Positions 34,189-45,444 of a stretch of DNA of 64,000 nt are shown here, in pieces. The notes beneath the pieces are model-generated. The model did not search any database, was not told the origin of the DNA, and saw nothing but the letters and a program-made list of their open reading frames with translations. Source of the stretch: Lasiosphaeris hirsuta (lineage: Eukaryota; Ascomycota; Sordariomycetes; Sordariales; Lasiosphaeriaceae); NCBI GenBank assembly GCA_030549175.1, contig JAUKUA010000005.1, forward strand, positions 3,286,001-3,350,000. Direction: 5' to 3'. Both the position numbers and the translations under genes were made by a program. Numbering within the stretch: the stretch's first letter is position 1; each line of letters begins with the position of its first letter.

Positions 34189-35616
34189 CTACAAGTGTGG
34201 AATTAATGAGCTCCAGTCAACGGCTTCATATGCCGACGCTGGCAACTCCCTGAGATTGATAAGATCCTCCAACAAAATGTAAGCCCTCGCAAATATATAC
34301 AATCCTCCTATTGGAAAGCAAAGCATTGCTATCCAGTGCGGCTTCTCGTATCTGGACCAACGAGAATGAGTTGATTTCTTCTCATTGAGCTCGCTGCTGC
34401 CAGACGGCCCCTCCTTGTCTCCTTTTCTCGTTCCGGTCCACCACTTCAGGACCTTGGGATGAGCTTCGAACGAATATCCAAGAAGGAGCCATGTCAAAAC
34501 CATCGAAATTATCAGATATACCGTTACTATATGCCAGAGCGCCTTCTCGCATGCAGTCGGGAAGCGAAAATTCCATGCGGCTAGGTGTATGCCGGCGAAG
34601 CCGAACTGGATAAGAGCCAGTACGAGGTTTCCCGATAACCCAAGCTCCTCAAACTCATCATCCCACAGCTTGTCGACAGGTCGCTTTGTGTTATGGAAGT
34701 CCACCCCGCAAACCGAGGAGACTCGCATAGCCCAATCCCATGTCACACCAAACCAATGTGGCTGCCTATCGGCAAAATCCATGGGAGTCAGACGGTATGG
34801 CTTCGCGGATATAGGGCCAGCTTTGATCAAGATGTTTGCCATGGTGGCATTCGGAACGATGTGTATGGGTTCGGTGATCCCGGAGGGCTTCTCTCGCCAG
34901 ACGACGTAGGTGCATAACGAACAGAAGACGAAGGCAATAGTCGTGATCTCCAATGTCGTGATGTAAAGACCGTTAACCGCGCGGGCGATGATGTTGACGG
35001 TGGTCCAGAGCAGCTGGGCGAAGCTGAGAAGCCGGCTCATACTATCAAATTTGTTGCGGTCGTTGATCTCGCCGAGGCTTAGATGAATAGTCGAGTAGTC
35101 AATGTATCCGTGGGCAACTAGATAGTGTAGCTGATTAACATTGATCGGAAACGGGACAAAGTCGGTAGGGTGGAGAACGAAGCCACCCATATTAGCAAAG
35201 AAGCCGTGTCTCAGGGTCCATCCCAAGTGTCCGATATCAGCGAAATCCTGGATGGAACGTTTTGCAGTTCTGTACTGGCCAAGTGCGGTATGGAAGATGA
35301 ATTCCGGTCCGCAGAGCGCTTCGAAGAAGACGAGGAGCTTTCGCGTGAGCTGGTCCCGTGCCGTAGAGTTCAGGGGGGGTACGTTAACGCAAATGCTCGT
35401 CCACGTGCACAGGAAGATTGTGAGCAAGCAGCTCCAGATAATATCGCCCGTGCCTCTGGTATCTGGTGAAGACCGCCACCCGTGGATAATATCCTCCTCA
35501 CCTCGTTGAGTGATTCGTGGTTGGCCTAGTGATCCATCAGACCATTTTCGAGCTGGGATACCATGTGTCGGCAAGCAAATGAGAGCTGCCGATAAGAATA
35601 ACAAAAGAATACGCAT
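34189..35616 (-). CDS. Fungal integral membrane protein of unknown function
   Basis: A single exon of 475 residues starts at ATG 35614-35616 (MRILLLFLSAALICLPTHG, a signal peptide). The open frame extends four codons further upstream but only from a TTG. After a short extracellular segment there are several hydrophobic helices: IIWSCLLTIFLCTWTSICVN, LLSFAQLLWTTVNIIARAVN, LYITTLEITTIAFVFCSLCT and a pair near the C-terminus. The motif LVFFEALCGPEFIFHTALGQ and the WSCLLTIFLCTW segment occur in a large lineage-specific family of Pezizomycotina membrane proteins with no known role. A charged Ser-rich loop (about 400-425) precedes the last helices. Codon use is like the housekeeping genes and the frame is intact. 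No function is claimed. Confidence 0.8.
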   Translation of the reverse strand: MRILLLFLSAALICLPTHGIPARKWSDGSLGQPRITQRGEEDIIHGWRSSPDTRGTGDIIWSCLLTIFLCTWTSICVNVPPLNSTARDQLTRKLLVFFEALCGPEFIFHTALGQYRTAKRSIQDFADIGHLGWTLRHGFFANMGGFVLHPTDFVPFPINVNQLHYLVAHGYIDYSTIHLSLGEINDRNKFDSMSRLLSFAQLLWTTVNIIARAVNGLYITTLEITTIAFVFCSLCTYVVWREKPSGITEPIHIVPNATMANILIKAGPISAKPYRLTPMDFADRQPHWFGVTWDWAMRVSSVCGVDFHNTKRPVDKLWDDEFEELGLSGNLVLALIQFGFAGIHLAAWNFRFPTACEKALWHIVTVYLIISMVLTWLLLGYSFEAHPKVLKWWTGTRKGDKEGPSGSSELNEKKSTHSRWSRYEKPHWIAMLCFPIGGLYIFARAYILLEDLINLRELPASAYEAVDWSSLIPHL

Positions 35617-36274
35617 GGCAGCTATCAAGAAGCCGAGCCTTTAGACTCGGTCGAATGTAAGTTGCACAGGTGTTTTGATTGTCCACAACAGCCTAGGAGC
35701 AACGAGCTGTGAAGGAAAATGGAGAGGCCATCGCGAGAAACGGGGGCCATCCTTATCTTCACATTGAAGCTGCAGTTGGTTTCAAAATCTACCCCTGCGT
35801 GAGCCAGAATTTAGGCGCCAAAATGTCGGCGGCAACAAAGGGGCGGTCACTCAGTAATCACGTGATGTAAAACTAAGCGCTTAAACTACCAGTCATTTTA
35901 TCGTTAATATGCGGCATCTGATGGACCCGGTATAAACGATAGCGAAGCAGATATCGATTGAGACTTGTGATTCTGGTGCGTCGCAAGTGGCATTTCAGAA
36001 ATAATACGTAACGGACTGAGTGATCACCGCGTGGTGGCGGAATGAAATGGTGAGGGGTCACCCCTCGTTATCACCGGCTTGGTTGGGCCCAGGGTGCTGG
36101 TGGTGCCAATGCGCCTGTTTCAGCGCGTGCGCCTCTGCAGCACAGCCCGCTTTTTTTTTTTCAGCCAAGTCGCTTTCTGAGGTTCACCGCCATCCGGTCT
36201 CTCCTTCCAGCCAACTTCCGTCCAGGCTTTAGTCGTCTGCGCATCATTACCATCCTCTCCGAGAAAGCTTATCA
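35617..36274. promoter_or_regulatory. Divergent promoter region of the membrane protein and the DHCR24-like gene
   Basis: These 658 bases lie between two divergent starts. A CT-rich stretch just before 36275 is consistent with a fungal 5' UTR. Palindromic TCACGTGA-like sequence occurs near 35858. No other gene is seen. Confidence 0.5.
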
Positions 36275-37828
36275 ATGGCAGACAGCCACGAGCTTGCTGT
36301 GGCTGCCGTCGCGGCGCGAACACGGGAATTGTTTGAGACGCAAACGCCATATCGAGTGTACCATGGTGCTACCAATAGCACACGTCGCTCTCAGCGTCAT
36401 GCCGGCAACACTATCGATACGAGCGCCCTCAATCGCGTCCTGAACATCGACACGGCGAAGAAGACGGTTTTGGCCGAGCCAAACGTGCCTATGGATGCCC
36501 TTGTTGACGCCACCCTGTCACATGGCCTAGTCCCTCTCATTGTCATGGAGTTCCCTGGCATCACGGTCGGAGGTGGTTTTTCTGGGACTTCGGGCGAGAG
36601 CAGCTCCTTCCGCTACGGTGTCTTTGATGCTACGGTTAACTGGATCGAAATCGTCCTCCCCAACGGCGAGGTAGTCCTGGCCTCTAAGACGGAAAAGCCC
36701 GACCTGTTCTGGGGCGCCGCCTCGGCCTTCGGTACACTTGGTGTTGTCACCCTACTCGAAATCCAACTCCGCGTTGCCAAGCCGTTTGTGGAGCTCACTT
36801 ACCACCACGTCTCCTCTTTTAAGGATGTCATTACCAACCTGCAGTCTGAAACCTCTGCTACTACAGCCAACGACTACGTCGACGCAATAACATTCTCTAT
36901 GGACTGCACAATTATCTGTACCGGTCGCCTTGTACCTCCCCCCCCGCCGGGTAAATCTACAGAACGCTTCCTCCGCCCGTATGACCCCTGGTTTTATATC
37001 CACGCGCAACGAATCGGGAACCGTCTTAAAATATCCCCTGCTGGCGCTACCATCACAGAATACATCCCGTTGAAAGACTATCTCTTTCGCTACGACCGGG
37101 GTGGCTTCTGGGGTGCGCGATACGCCTTCCGCTACTTTTTTGCACCTTTCAACAGGATTACACGGTTCCTTCTGGACCCTCTCCTGCACACGCGTGTCAT
37201 GTATCGTGCATTGCACCAGAGCGGGCTTTCCGACTTTTATGTTGTCCAGGACGTGGGCATTCCGTACGACAAAGCCGAGGAATTCGTGCAATGGGTGGAT
37301 CAGCATTTTGAACTGTACCCGCTCTGGCTGTGCCCCTTGAAGATGAGAAGGGAGGAAGAAGAGTCAAGATATGGATTGCATGCGGAATTCGGGGACTTGG
37401 ATGCAAAGTCTTTATTAAATTTTGGGGTTTGGGGACCAGTTTCGTTTAACAGACGAGAATGTGTGAGACAGAACAGAGAGCTGGAGCGAATTGTGCATGC
37501 GCTTGGGGGCAAGAAGTGGTTATATGCTCATGCGTATTATACTGAGGATGAGTTTTGGGCGCATTACGATCGCGGGGCTTACGACAAACTTCGCGAAAAG
37601 TATCATGCCGGGTACTTGCCAAGTGTCTATGACAAGGTCAAGGTGGATGTTGATGCGGAAGAGGCGGCGACACAGGCGTCTCTTGCGACATGGTTGCTGG
37701 CTCTGATTTGGCGTATCTGGCCGTTGGCAGGATTGTATGGTGTGTATAAGGCAATTCTAGGAGGGGATTATCTCTTACAGAAGAAGAGGAGTGATAAGTT
37801 GGTGCAGGCCGCGAAGAAGAGGTCATGA
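36275..37828 (+). CDS. FAD-binding delta(24)-sterol reductase-like (DHCR24/diminuto family) oxidoreductase
   Basis: A single exon of 517 residues. The N-terminal half is a VAO/PCMH-type FAD-binding domain: YRVYHGATNSTR, VLAEPNVPMDALVDATL, the diphosphate-binding PGITVGGGFSGTSGESSSFR, and FDATVNWIEIVLPNGEVV. The C-terminal half (RYFFAPFNRITRFLLDPLL, YVVQDVGIPYDKAEEFVQWV) matches the DHCR24 fold, and a hydrophobic segment lies at about 478-505. DHCR24 enzymes reduce the C24 double bond of sterols using FAD and NADPH at the ER. Fungi normally use Erg4 for a related step, so the substrate here may differ; it could act on another sterol or terpenoid. The frame is intact and the ATG at 36275 fits. 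No pathway partners are adjacent. Confidence 0.88.
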   Translation: MADSHELAVAAVAARTRELFETQTPYRVYHGATNSTRRSQRHAGNTIDTSALNRVLNIDTAKKTVLAEPNVPMDALVDATLSHGLVPLIVMEFPGITVGGGFSGTSGESSSFRYGVFDATVNWIEIVLPNGEVVLASKTEKPDLFWGAASAFGTLGVVTLLEIQLRVAKPFVELTYHHVSSFKDVITNLQSETSATTANDYVDAITFSMDCTIICTGRLVPPPPPGKSTERFLRPYDPWFYIHAQRIGNRLKISPAGATITEYIPLKDYLFRYDRGGFWGARYAFRYFFAPFNRITRFLLDPLLHTRVMYRALHQSGLSDFYVVQDVGIPYDKAEEFVQWVDQHFELYPLWLCPLKMRREEEESRYGLHAEFGDLDAKSLLNFGVWGPVSFNRRECVRQNRELERIVHALGGKKWLYAHAYYTEDEFWAHYDRGAYDKLREKYHAGYLPSVYDKVKVDVDAEEAATQASLATWLLALIWRIWPLAGLYGVYKAILGGDYLLQKKRSDKLVQAAKKRS

Positions 37829-37833
37829 TAATC

Positions 37834-39057
37834 TTGGATCTAGGGGGCGAGGGCGAGACCCCGCATGGAGTTGTCATAGCCACAATCCCAACATATACCG
37901 GTTCTTGCGCGCGATCCATGAGAGTGGACCAAGGGTCGCCTGGAACGTATTTTCCGCAAGGTGACCAGTCAAACAGTGAGCAAGATCAAGGTTTCCTCTT
38001 CATCGACGGCTGGGACAAGTACACCGGGAATCACGGGGATATCACGACCCTACTGAGGGACCTATCCACAGCAGAGGGCCCCAAGATTTGCGTTTCGACT
38101 CAGCCATATATTGCATTCCAGACCGGCTTTGACAGATATCCTAGCCTGATACTCTAGAACCTGGCACACGGCGACACACGAACGTACGTGGGCAGTAAAT
38201 TCAACGACAACCCTGCAAAGGCTGAACTCCGAATCTGGGAGCCGGAAATCAAGAATATAACCCTGGAGGTAGTTGAGAAAGCGGCGGGAGTCTTCTTGTG
38301 GGTCAACCTCGTCGTCAATTCTCTCCTTGAGGGACTTGGAAGCCTTGATCGGCTTACAGACCCGAGGAGACGGCTCGAGAATCTACCAGAAGACCCGGAA
38401 CATCTGTATTGGCATATTCTCAAGTCCGTGAAGCCGGCCTTCTACCTGGAGCAAGCGGCCAGTTACTTCTCGTTGCCTTATGTTCCACGCCAGTCCACCA
38501 CTCGCCCTGTTACAGCCCGCCTACGGTGATGTTGAGGATGTGAACACCGCTCTAAGCGCGCCCCTTGATGTATTCCCGGAAAACGAGCAGCGGGAAATGG
38601 CGGAATTCATGCAAGTCGCATCAAAACAAGACGCTTGGACCTTCTCAAGGTCCTAATAACCTCATCATCCTCAACGGCTAATATCCGGTACCTGACTGTG
38701 AAGTTCACGCACCAAAGCGTCGCAGACTTCCTCTCGACGCCTAAGGCCGAAGGGCGATTTAAGGCGTGCCTGGCGAAACAGCCGAACATCAGCTCCTGTG
38801 GTCGTCTGATGAGATAAACAATCCTGGAGCTCAAACATACCCAAAGGGTCTGGTATCCCCACAGCAATAACCAGCCAGGTCAGTATCTTGCTACAGTGTG
38901 GTACAAGGCCGTATGGCATTTTGTTTAGCGGTTCATGGAACACGCCAAGCGAACCGCCGAGGACGATGAGGTCATCCCCTTAAAGCTTATGAATGAGCTT
39001 GGCTATGTCGCACACTTCCTCTGGCAGATTTACGTCTCCACCTACAATAGCATCTAA
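37834..39057 (+). pseudogene. NACHT-domain NLR (STAND NTPase) pseudogene fragment
   Basis: Directly downstream of the DHCR24-like gene, plus-strand pieces read as the NACHT module and the winged-helix region of fungal NLRs: FLFIDGWDKYTGNHGDITTL (Walker B region), EGPKICVSTQPYIAFQTGFD, TYVGSKFNDNP, VEKAAGVFLWVNLVVNSLLE, RLENLPEDPEHLYWHILKSV, ALSAPLDVFPENEQREMAEF and VKFTHQSVADFLSTP. The first block is interrupted by TAG at 38155-38157 where Gln is expected. The frame then breaks near 38505 and again near 38630. The P-loop part and the effector domain are missing upstream, and no C-terminal repeats follow. Such proteins signal in fungal non-self recognition. This copy is dead. Confidence 0.85.
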
Positions 39058-39324
39058 AAACGCCCAACCCTACCCCGCACCACTTTTCTAACAACTTTAG
39101 AAATATCTCCTACCAACTCAAAATGGCTGTTTTCCCCTCTTTACCAGTTAAAAAGGGCAAATTGTTAGAAGTACCGCTGTTGCATAGAGTGCAATTGTGG
39201 CGTTGTTTTTGGCACTTTGGTACAGTGGTCATTTCTGTCCAACACAAATTCGGGTATTTTACACCTTGCATACGCAATTGGATCTATTCTAGATATTTTT
39301 CTGAGTTGATAGCTTAAGCTATTT

Positions 39325-39436
39325 TGTTACGGTAGGAATTAGAGGTGGCCATATGAGTCATCACGTGGCGTAGCATGTAATAGTTTACATGCTACATGCT
39401 GTATATAATCTGCACTCAAGGCTTATCCTCGTTACA
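39325..39436 (+). repeat. Possible solo LTR or small terminal repeat
   Basis: A 112-bp stretch starts TGTTACGG and ends TCGTTACA. It contains a GCATGTAA..TTACATGC palindrome and a TATATAA box, as short copia-type LTRs can. No target-site duplication is evident. Weak call. Confidence 0.25.
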
Positions 39437-40214
39437 AAAGGGCAAATATTTTACATTATTAATTAGAAACCACAACCATTAAGTTCCTACCCTATAGTGA
39501 TATTAAACCCCCTTTAAGAGTTATACTAGCTTTTAACTAGTTATCTTACCCCTATACTGAGAGCAATTAGACCTTCTTTACTTTTACGATCTGTCTTTAC
39601 TAGGCTACTACTATGTGTTTAGAGCAGGCCGTAACATCTATATGTGCTTTGTAGACCCTAAAGCTTCTTGTACTGTACTAGCGATGTTTCTTACAAGTTT
39701 AGGCCCACTTCTCAAACCTCCTCGATATTATATTGATAATAGACTAGTTTTAGAGAAGGACCATAGTCTGACTCACTGTGTGACCTTCCTTATTCTAGAA
39801 CCGCCGAGGGATTGGGTCCCACTCAATTTCCAGTTTCGTTTGTAGCTTCCTATAGGAACTGCCGCGGGCAATGAATCCGCAGTGAGCTGAGGTCGAGAAG
39901 GGTCCCCGCTCGCCTCCTCCTACTAGAGAGTCGCCTCACTGAGCTTTCTGTGATAGTCGCTCCCTGATGGTGAGACCCAATTCCCGTAATACGAGCTCCC
40001 AGTTCTCCGGCCTCCGGCGACCTCAGTGCGAAAATCACGAATTTCGTAAGGTACAGTTAGCCTCGGTCGATTGCCTCGAGATGCACCTCCATACTCGTAA
40101 GATTGAAGTGGCGTGATGTCTTTGAACAAGGCATCATCTCCTCTGAAGTCTCACCCACTCATTAGGCCGTTGAGTTGCGGGCTTTGATTGGCCTCCGTGG
40201 CGGCGGCATTTCTG

Positions 40215-40345
40215 GAGTGCTTTTAGGGTGAGCAAACGTGAGCCAGCCTGAGCGAATCCTGAGCAGCGACTGAGCCGAGCCTGAGCCACCGTGCGCAGCG
40301 TCACGTGGGCGAGGTACGGAAAACGAAATTTGGTGTGCCCAGATT
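40215..40345 (-). repeat. Dispersed repeat family R1, copy 3 (inverted)
   Basis: Read on the minus strand it has GCGACGAATCTGGGCACACC, AAATTTCGTTTTCC, CGCCCACGTGAC and GGCTCAGGCTCGGCTCAGTC, the same order as copy 2. Boundaries are approximate. Confidence 0.65.
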
Positions 40346-41729
40346 CGTCGCACAAAACAGAAGGGTTCACAAGGTTATATTACCCCTCAGCTTCACTAAA
40401 GTTCAGCTGATAATCTTTCTAGGTTCTGTTTCTAAAAAGGACTGGGGAGCTTTTTCCTCTCGGGGATCCGTTGTAGCGTACCTGTCTCTTTTTATCTGGA
40501 AGGCTATATGCTATAAGACTAAGATACCTGGGGATCCATCCTAGCCGCTCGTCGGGGTTCTAAGCCAAGTGTCGTTGGCCATCTCCCGTTAGTCCAAGGC
40601 CGGTACTAATACCTACTTCTACAGCTCGAGCGGTATAACAACTATCGCTGTAAAGGTTCCCTCACGTCCTTAGTACTTACGTCGGCTACAGAGTTGTTAC
40701 CTCCAAGGCTAGCGTCTTGTCGCAGCGACGATTCCCTTCTCTAACTTATGGGTACCCTATGGGCCCGGTCGCGGCTACCTATCACCACTGAAGCTAAACT
40801 CCGGAGAACGTCGGGGTTCAGATCTTCCAAAGGGGTGACTACGATAGCTGGGAGGTCCATGACTCGAAAGACCTACTGAATCGTCATACTGATCTTTTGG
40901 CTAATTCTGCAGCTCTGACCACGATCCTGAGGTCAAGTGGTTGTCTATGACAAATCTGAAGTCTGGTGACATGACCTAAAGTGCTTATAAAGAAGGAGGG
41001 CACCATAGATGCCCTATCAGCTACCTATTACTACTACGAGGCCACTGGAGAACGCGTTGTAGGCAATCTAGCGGAGGATGCACTAGCATTCCTCTAGAGG
41101 GAACTTTTCCTTGGGAGCTTTTTGTGCAGTTGGAAGGATTCAACAACAGGCCGAGTTCACATTGCTGGCGAAAGTGCTTCACATGCCGAGTGAGCAGTTT
41201 GATAGCCAGGAGTAGTAGACATGGCAACAGAGTGGAGGTGAGTACTATTGGAATCATGTGAATTATGTCCCTCCTAGGCCATTTTACCAGCCCCAGTCAT
41301 CTCTTGTGGCAGCCACATACGGTACGTGCTGCAATCATTTACGACTTTATTACTAAAAGCTATCTGGTTTATCTAGTGTCCACCCTGGCTTTTCCCGGAG
41401 TGTGTATATATGACATTTGACTTGGTAAGTTGGTATCCAAAGTTGTTGTTTTGTAGCACTCGCAAGTTCACATTGTCTGTCTGTGTGTAGTGTCAGTTGT
41501 GTGCTGAGGTATCAAAAAGAAAGAAAGAAAAAAAGACAGTTGTGCCTGTCTGTCGCCTGCCGAGCCGTTCCGCCCAAACCCCATCCTCATTACCGACTAC
41601 CCTGCTCCTTCGTCATCCCCTTTTGTTGCCTCTTTTTTTCCCATTTTATCACCCGTAGCCAATCATGCATGGATATCACTTCGAGATCTCATCCCTTGAC
41701 CCTAACCCCCCTTACCCCTGACTCACGAA

Positions 41730-44700
41730 TCATAAATCCCTCACCCCGCCCTGCATCCTCCTCATCGCGTCGCGATGCGCCTCCATCATGGCTCCGCTCC
41801 TCATCCGCTCATCAAACTCCCGCTGCCGGCCCTCCAGCTCGACCCGGCCCACCTCCCGCCTCATGACCTCGACCTCCTTCTGGCCCAGCATAAAGCTCCT
41901 CTGCCGCTCAATCGTCCGGTGCAGCTCGGCCCCGGCATACGCGCCACGCAGGCTGCTCATCGAGACGCTGCCGCCCAGCACCGCCGCCACTGCCGCTGTT
42001 GCCGGGGGTCCCGGCGCCCCCGCGTTCGCCGCGAGCGCGACCAGCCCGCCGGCGCCGGCGGCGTTCTGCACCGGCACTGGGAGCACCGGCGGGGTACCCG
42101 CGCGAAGGTCGGCCGCGATGCTGTTGCGGAACGAGGCCAGCTGGGCCTGTCGGACGGCCTCGGGGGGCGCGGTGCTGTGGCGCAGGGGCTGGTGGGAGTC
42201 GAAGGCGGCCGTCTCGGCCGTGGCCGGGGTGATGGGGGGTACGGCGGTGGCGGTGGTGCGGAGGGATGAGCGCGAGGGCTGCTTTTTGGTGGTGTGGGCG
42301 GCGGCGGACGAGGTCAGGTTGCTCTGGCGCATCATGACGCGGCGCTGCGAGAGGGGCAGGTCGTCCATGTCTAGCGGGGACGGGCTTTGTTGCTGCTGCT
42401 GTTGGGCGTTGGAGGGGGAGGAGGGGTAGATTGGGTAGCTGTGCAGACTGCCGGCGTCCGAAGACGGGCGCGAGGCGATGGTTGGCATGATGTCGGCGGG
42501 CTGGGTCACGAAGAGGCCGTGCGAGGCTTTGTTGCGGAGGATCATCTCGCGCATGCCCATCAGGGTCTGGGAGGAGCCGTAGGAGACGGGCGGCGAGTTG
42601 GGCCATAGGGTAGGTGGTGATGTTGAGGCGGAAAGCTCGTGGGGTGTAGATGATGAGTGCATCATCGACACGTTGCCATCTCCTGGCATGTGCATCGGCA
42701 TATGCCCGCCGTCACCCTCCTCGGCTATCGGCTGATCAAACAGCGTCGAGCTCCGTCCTTTGAGAGTACCCGATACCGAACGATAGGGGACTGACCCATT
42801 CCTTAGCTGTACAGAGGCCGACGCGCCCAGAGGTCCAAAGCCGGCTGCGTCCTGGTAGCCAGACAGCGATGCCATCGAGCTGCTCCTTGATACTGCTTGT
42901 TGATGGCTCGGCATCATACTCGCCGATCTTGGGGCCGCAGGTGGCAGCGCTGCGCTTTGAGCTGTTTGCTGCAGCTCAATAACATCCAGTGGCGCCGGCT
43001 CTTCGGGGATCGTGAGGGTATCGAACTCGGGATTCTCATGGAACAACGGAAAGTCTAGCTGTGGTGCCTCAGCGGCACTGAGATGTTTCGCCCATTCGTT
43101 GGTCCGGTAGGACAGAGCAACCCGTGAGAGCGCCGGCGGTAAGTTTCCTCTCTTCAGGCTCGCAGGAAGCGAGTCAACCGAAGCAGTCGACTTTGGCCTC
43201 TTGCTAGACTTGTCGCCTCTTTTCTTTGCGGATGAAACCTCTTCCGGAGTCGATAGACTCTGACCCCCCTCGCCCGCCATTACTTCGGCATTCGTCGAGG
43301 CATCGAGCGTAGGCATAATGAACTGGCTTAGCTCGATCCCGTTTAACAATCCTGGTGAGCCGGAATCCACACTTAGCATCCTATCTTCTGCGACGTTGCT
43401 GGCTGTTAGCGCTGATATACCGCCTTTCTCAGGACTTGGAGACTGGCTCTGCTCATTTCCATCAATAATACTCAGGTCCGTACTGACTCGGAGCTCGAGC
43501 CTGGGCGGCGCATCGCCGTCTTTCAAGGACTCCATGTCACTGTTAGAGCTCAAATCATCCAAATGCGCCCTCACCGAGTCGCTGTCGCCTCTCGTAAGAC
43601 ACCGAGACTCGGCCAGATCCTCACGGCTCTCACCGAAGGTCTCGTCCCGCTCGGTTCTGTTCTTCGTAGAGTGCTGAGACAAACTCCTGAGAACCATACC
43701 CGAGCTTTTAGATAGCTTCCTTGTCAGCGTCTCGCTCCGACTGCGCCGGACTGGCGTTTTGGAATCGGTATCCTCGTCGGCAAAGGTTGCGACCGACGAC
43801 CTGTCGTCGTCATTTCGCGATTCGGGGATCTTGAATGGCAAGGGGACAACGGTCAACATCTGACCGGGGGAGTTTGAACGTCGTCGTGAGAGCGGCATGG
43901 CTGATGAAGCGCGCGTTTGCTCTCGCCCGCTCGAAGTATCAGTGTCCTTTTCCTGCCTCGCAAATCTCTCTTCAAGGGGGATTTCGGCTGGTGAATCGTC
44001 CTCCCCAACCCTGACAATGATCCCGCCGTCCTCAACGCGTTTGGACATGGCCACCTCTGCAGCGGCGATCGCCTTGGTCAGAGATAATGGGGTTGCAGCT
44101 CTGCCGGCCGGGGAGTCAACCTCCCCCATTCCTAGGTCGGTTTCGGCGGGCGACTGCGCCCGTGTAGTCATAGTAGCTGAAGCGCTCTTGCTGTGCCGCG
44201 ACCGTTTTTCGCTCTCCATGTCGCCGACACCGGAATCCGACGAGTCGGCGAGACCGCCATCGCCATAGATGCGCTCCCATTCGCGACGCTCCCGTGTGGT
44301 TGACTCTTCGACCCGGCGTCCGACATTCTCTTCCTCAGCCCGCAAGTTCCGTTCGCCCTCGGCAAGCGCCGCGTTACGTTTCTTGCGGTGCTCTTTGATG
44401 ATGCGCCACAGCTTGAGTTGAGAGACAATACCAGAGAGGAAGATTAATATCGTGACCGCGAGCTCCACGCGAATGCCGCGGGTAAGCGGGTAGGTGTCCG
44501 CCCCAAGGGGAAAAAGGTTGTCGTTGAGTGCCCAAATGTAGGCCCAGAACTCCTTCAGGCCAGCGCGGCTAAAGCAGTCGATTCCCAAGACAGCGACGGT
44601 CGCACCAGAGAAGGATATGCAAACGATCAGGCCGTACGTTCGCGTCCACTTGGTGAAGTACAAGAAAAAGGTCGCAAGAGTGAAAGACGCAATGAAGACC

Positions 44701-45444
44701 ACCTTGCCGCCAACGTTGGTGATCAACCCTCCCGGTTGCAGAGCTAGAATCCACATGCTCAGGCAGAAGCCGCCAAGGAGACAGCCAAGACACTCGGTGA
44801 CCTCTTTGAACACAATAGCAAGGCCGCCAAGGACTAGGCCAGTACACACAGCGGCCACCACATATGCTCCTTGGATTGCATCGCTAACCGGCGTAATCAT
44901 GACGTAGATGATGAGAACGGATGTTCCCAAGCTAGTGAGGAAGGCCGTAGAGAGGAATGTGTGCAGCCATTTTGTCTTGATCCCAACCAACGCATAGACG
45001 ACACCAGTACCGAGGAGTATCACACCGGCAACTGCCCAGCCAGGCGTAATTCGGGGTTCAAGGGGGAGCTGTCCTTCGGGGATTGGGTCTGCAAAGATAA
45101 GTTAGCCACCGTCTCCATTCCCAATGCCACACCGCGGAGCACTCACTGCTAAAGAGGGTGGCATCCAGATTGCTCGTAGTAGTTGGTATAGGAGAAGGGC
45201 TTGTCAGGGACCTAGATGATGATGGAGTTGTCGTGGTTCTAGTTCCAGACTCATCAGTGGTGGTGGTTTGCGAGATCGAGGAAGTCACTGTCTTCTGCCC
45301 ATTGTCTATAGATGTTCGAGCCGGCGATGTCGTCAACTGCCCAGTTTCCTGCCTCCGTATCGGCTCCAAACGCGCGGCAGCGAGGTTGAGAATGAGACAT
45401 AAGTAGAGGAAAGCCCCCGCAAGGGAGTGCTCGGATATCCTCAT
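41730..45444 (-). CDS. DUF4203 (TM7S3/TM198-like) membrane protein with a long cytosolic tail
   Basis: Predicted exons are 45444-45147 and 45088-41730 (intron gtgagt..ggctaac..ttgcag), giving 1218 residues. Exon 1 encodes a signal peptide (MRISEHSLAGAFLYLCLILN) and a Ser/Thr-rich, probably O-glycosylated ectodomain of about 75 residues. Exon 2 begins with about seven hydrophobic helices, including ITPGWAVAGVILLGTGVVYA, LGTSVLIIYVMITPVS and VVFIASFTLATFFLYFTKWT, arranged as in the DUF4203 domain. The remaining about 850 residues are charged, Ser/Pro-rich and largely disordered, with short Gln and Ala runs and a helical segment near the end (ELHRTIERQRSFMLGQKEVE). The family is conserved in Pezizomycotina, but its function is unknown. 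Confidence 0.9.

Larger units (their letters stand above)
39058..41729. other. Repeat-like, gene-free region
   Basis: It contains an LTR-like candidate (39325-39436) and R1 copy 3 (about 40215-40345). The stretch 40540-41010 has mixed composition, many stops in all frames and no recognised domain; it may be old transposon sequence. A CT-rich leader-like segment lies near 41560-41730. Confidence 0.45.

Noticed and set aside
26219..38000. Secondary-metabolite gene cluster around the ABCC transporter
   Set aside because: No polyketide synthase, peptide synthetase, terpene cyclase or cluster of tailoring enzymes is present; the FAD enzyme is a DHCR24-like gene several kb away.
40540..41010. Possible rRNA or retroelement fragment
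   Set aside because: Some phrases look rRNA-like in composition, but no recognisable rRNA core sequence or reverse-transcriptase motif could be found.
41775..42608. Several plus- and minus-strand frames of 70-230 codons overlapping the DUF4203-type gene tail
   Set aside because: They are alternative-frame readings of the GC-rich, low-complexity coding tail.
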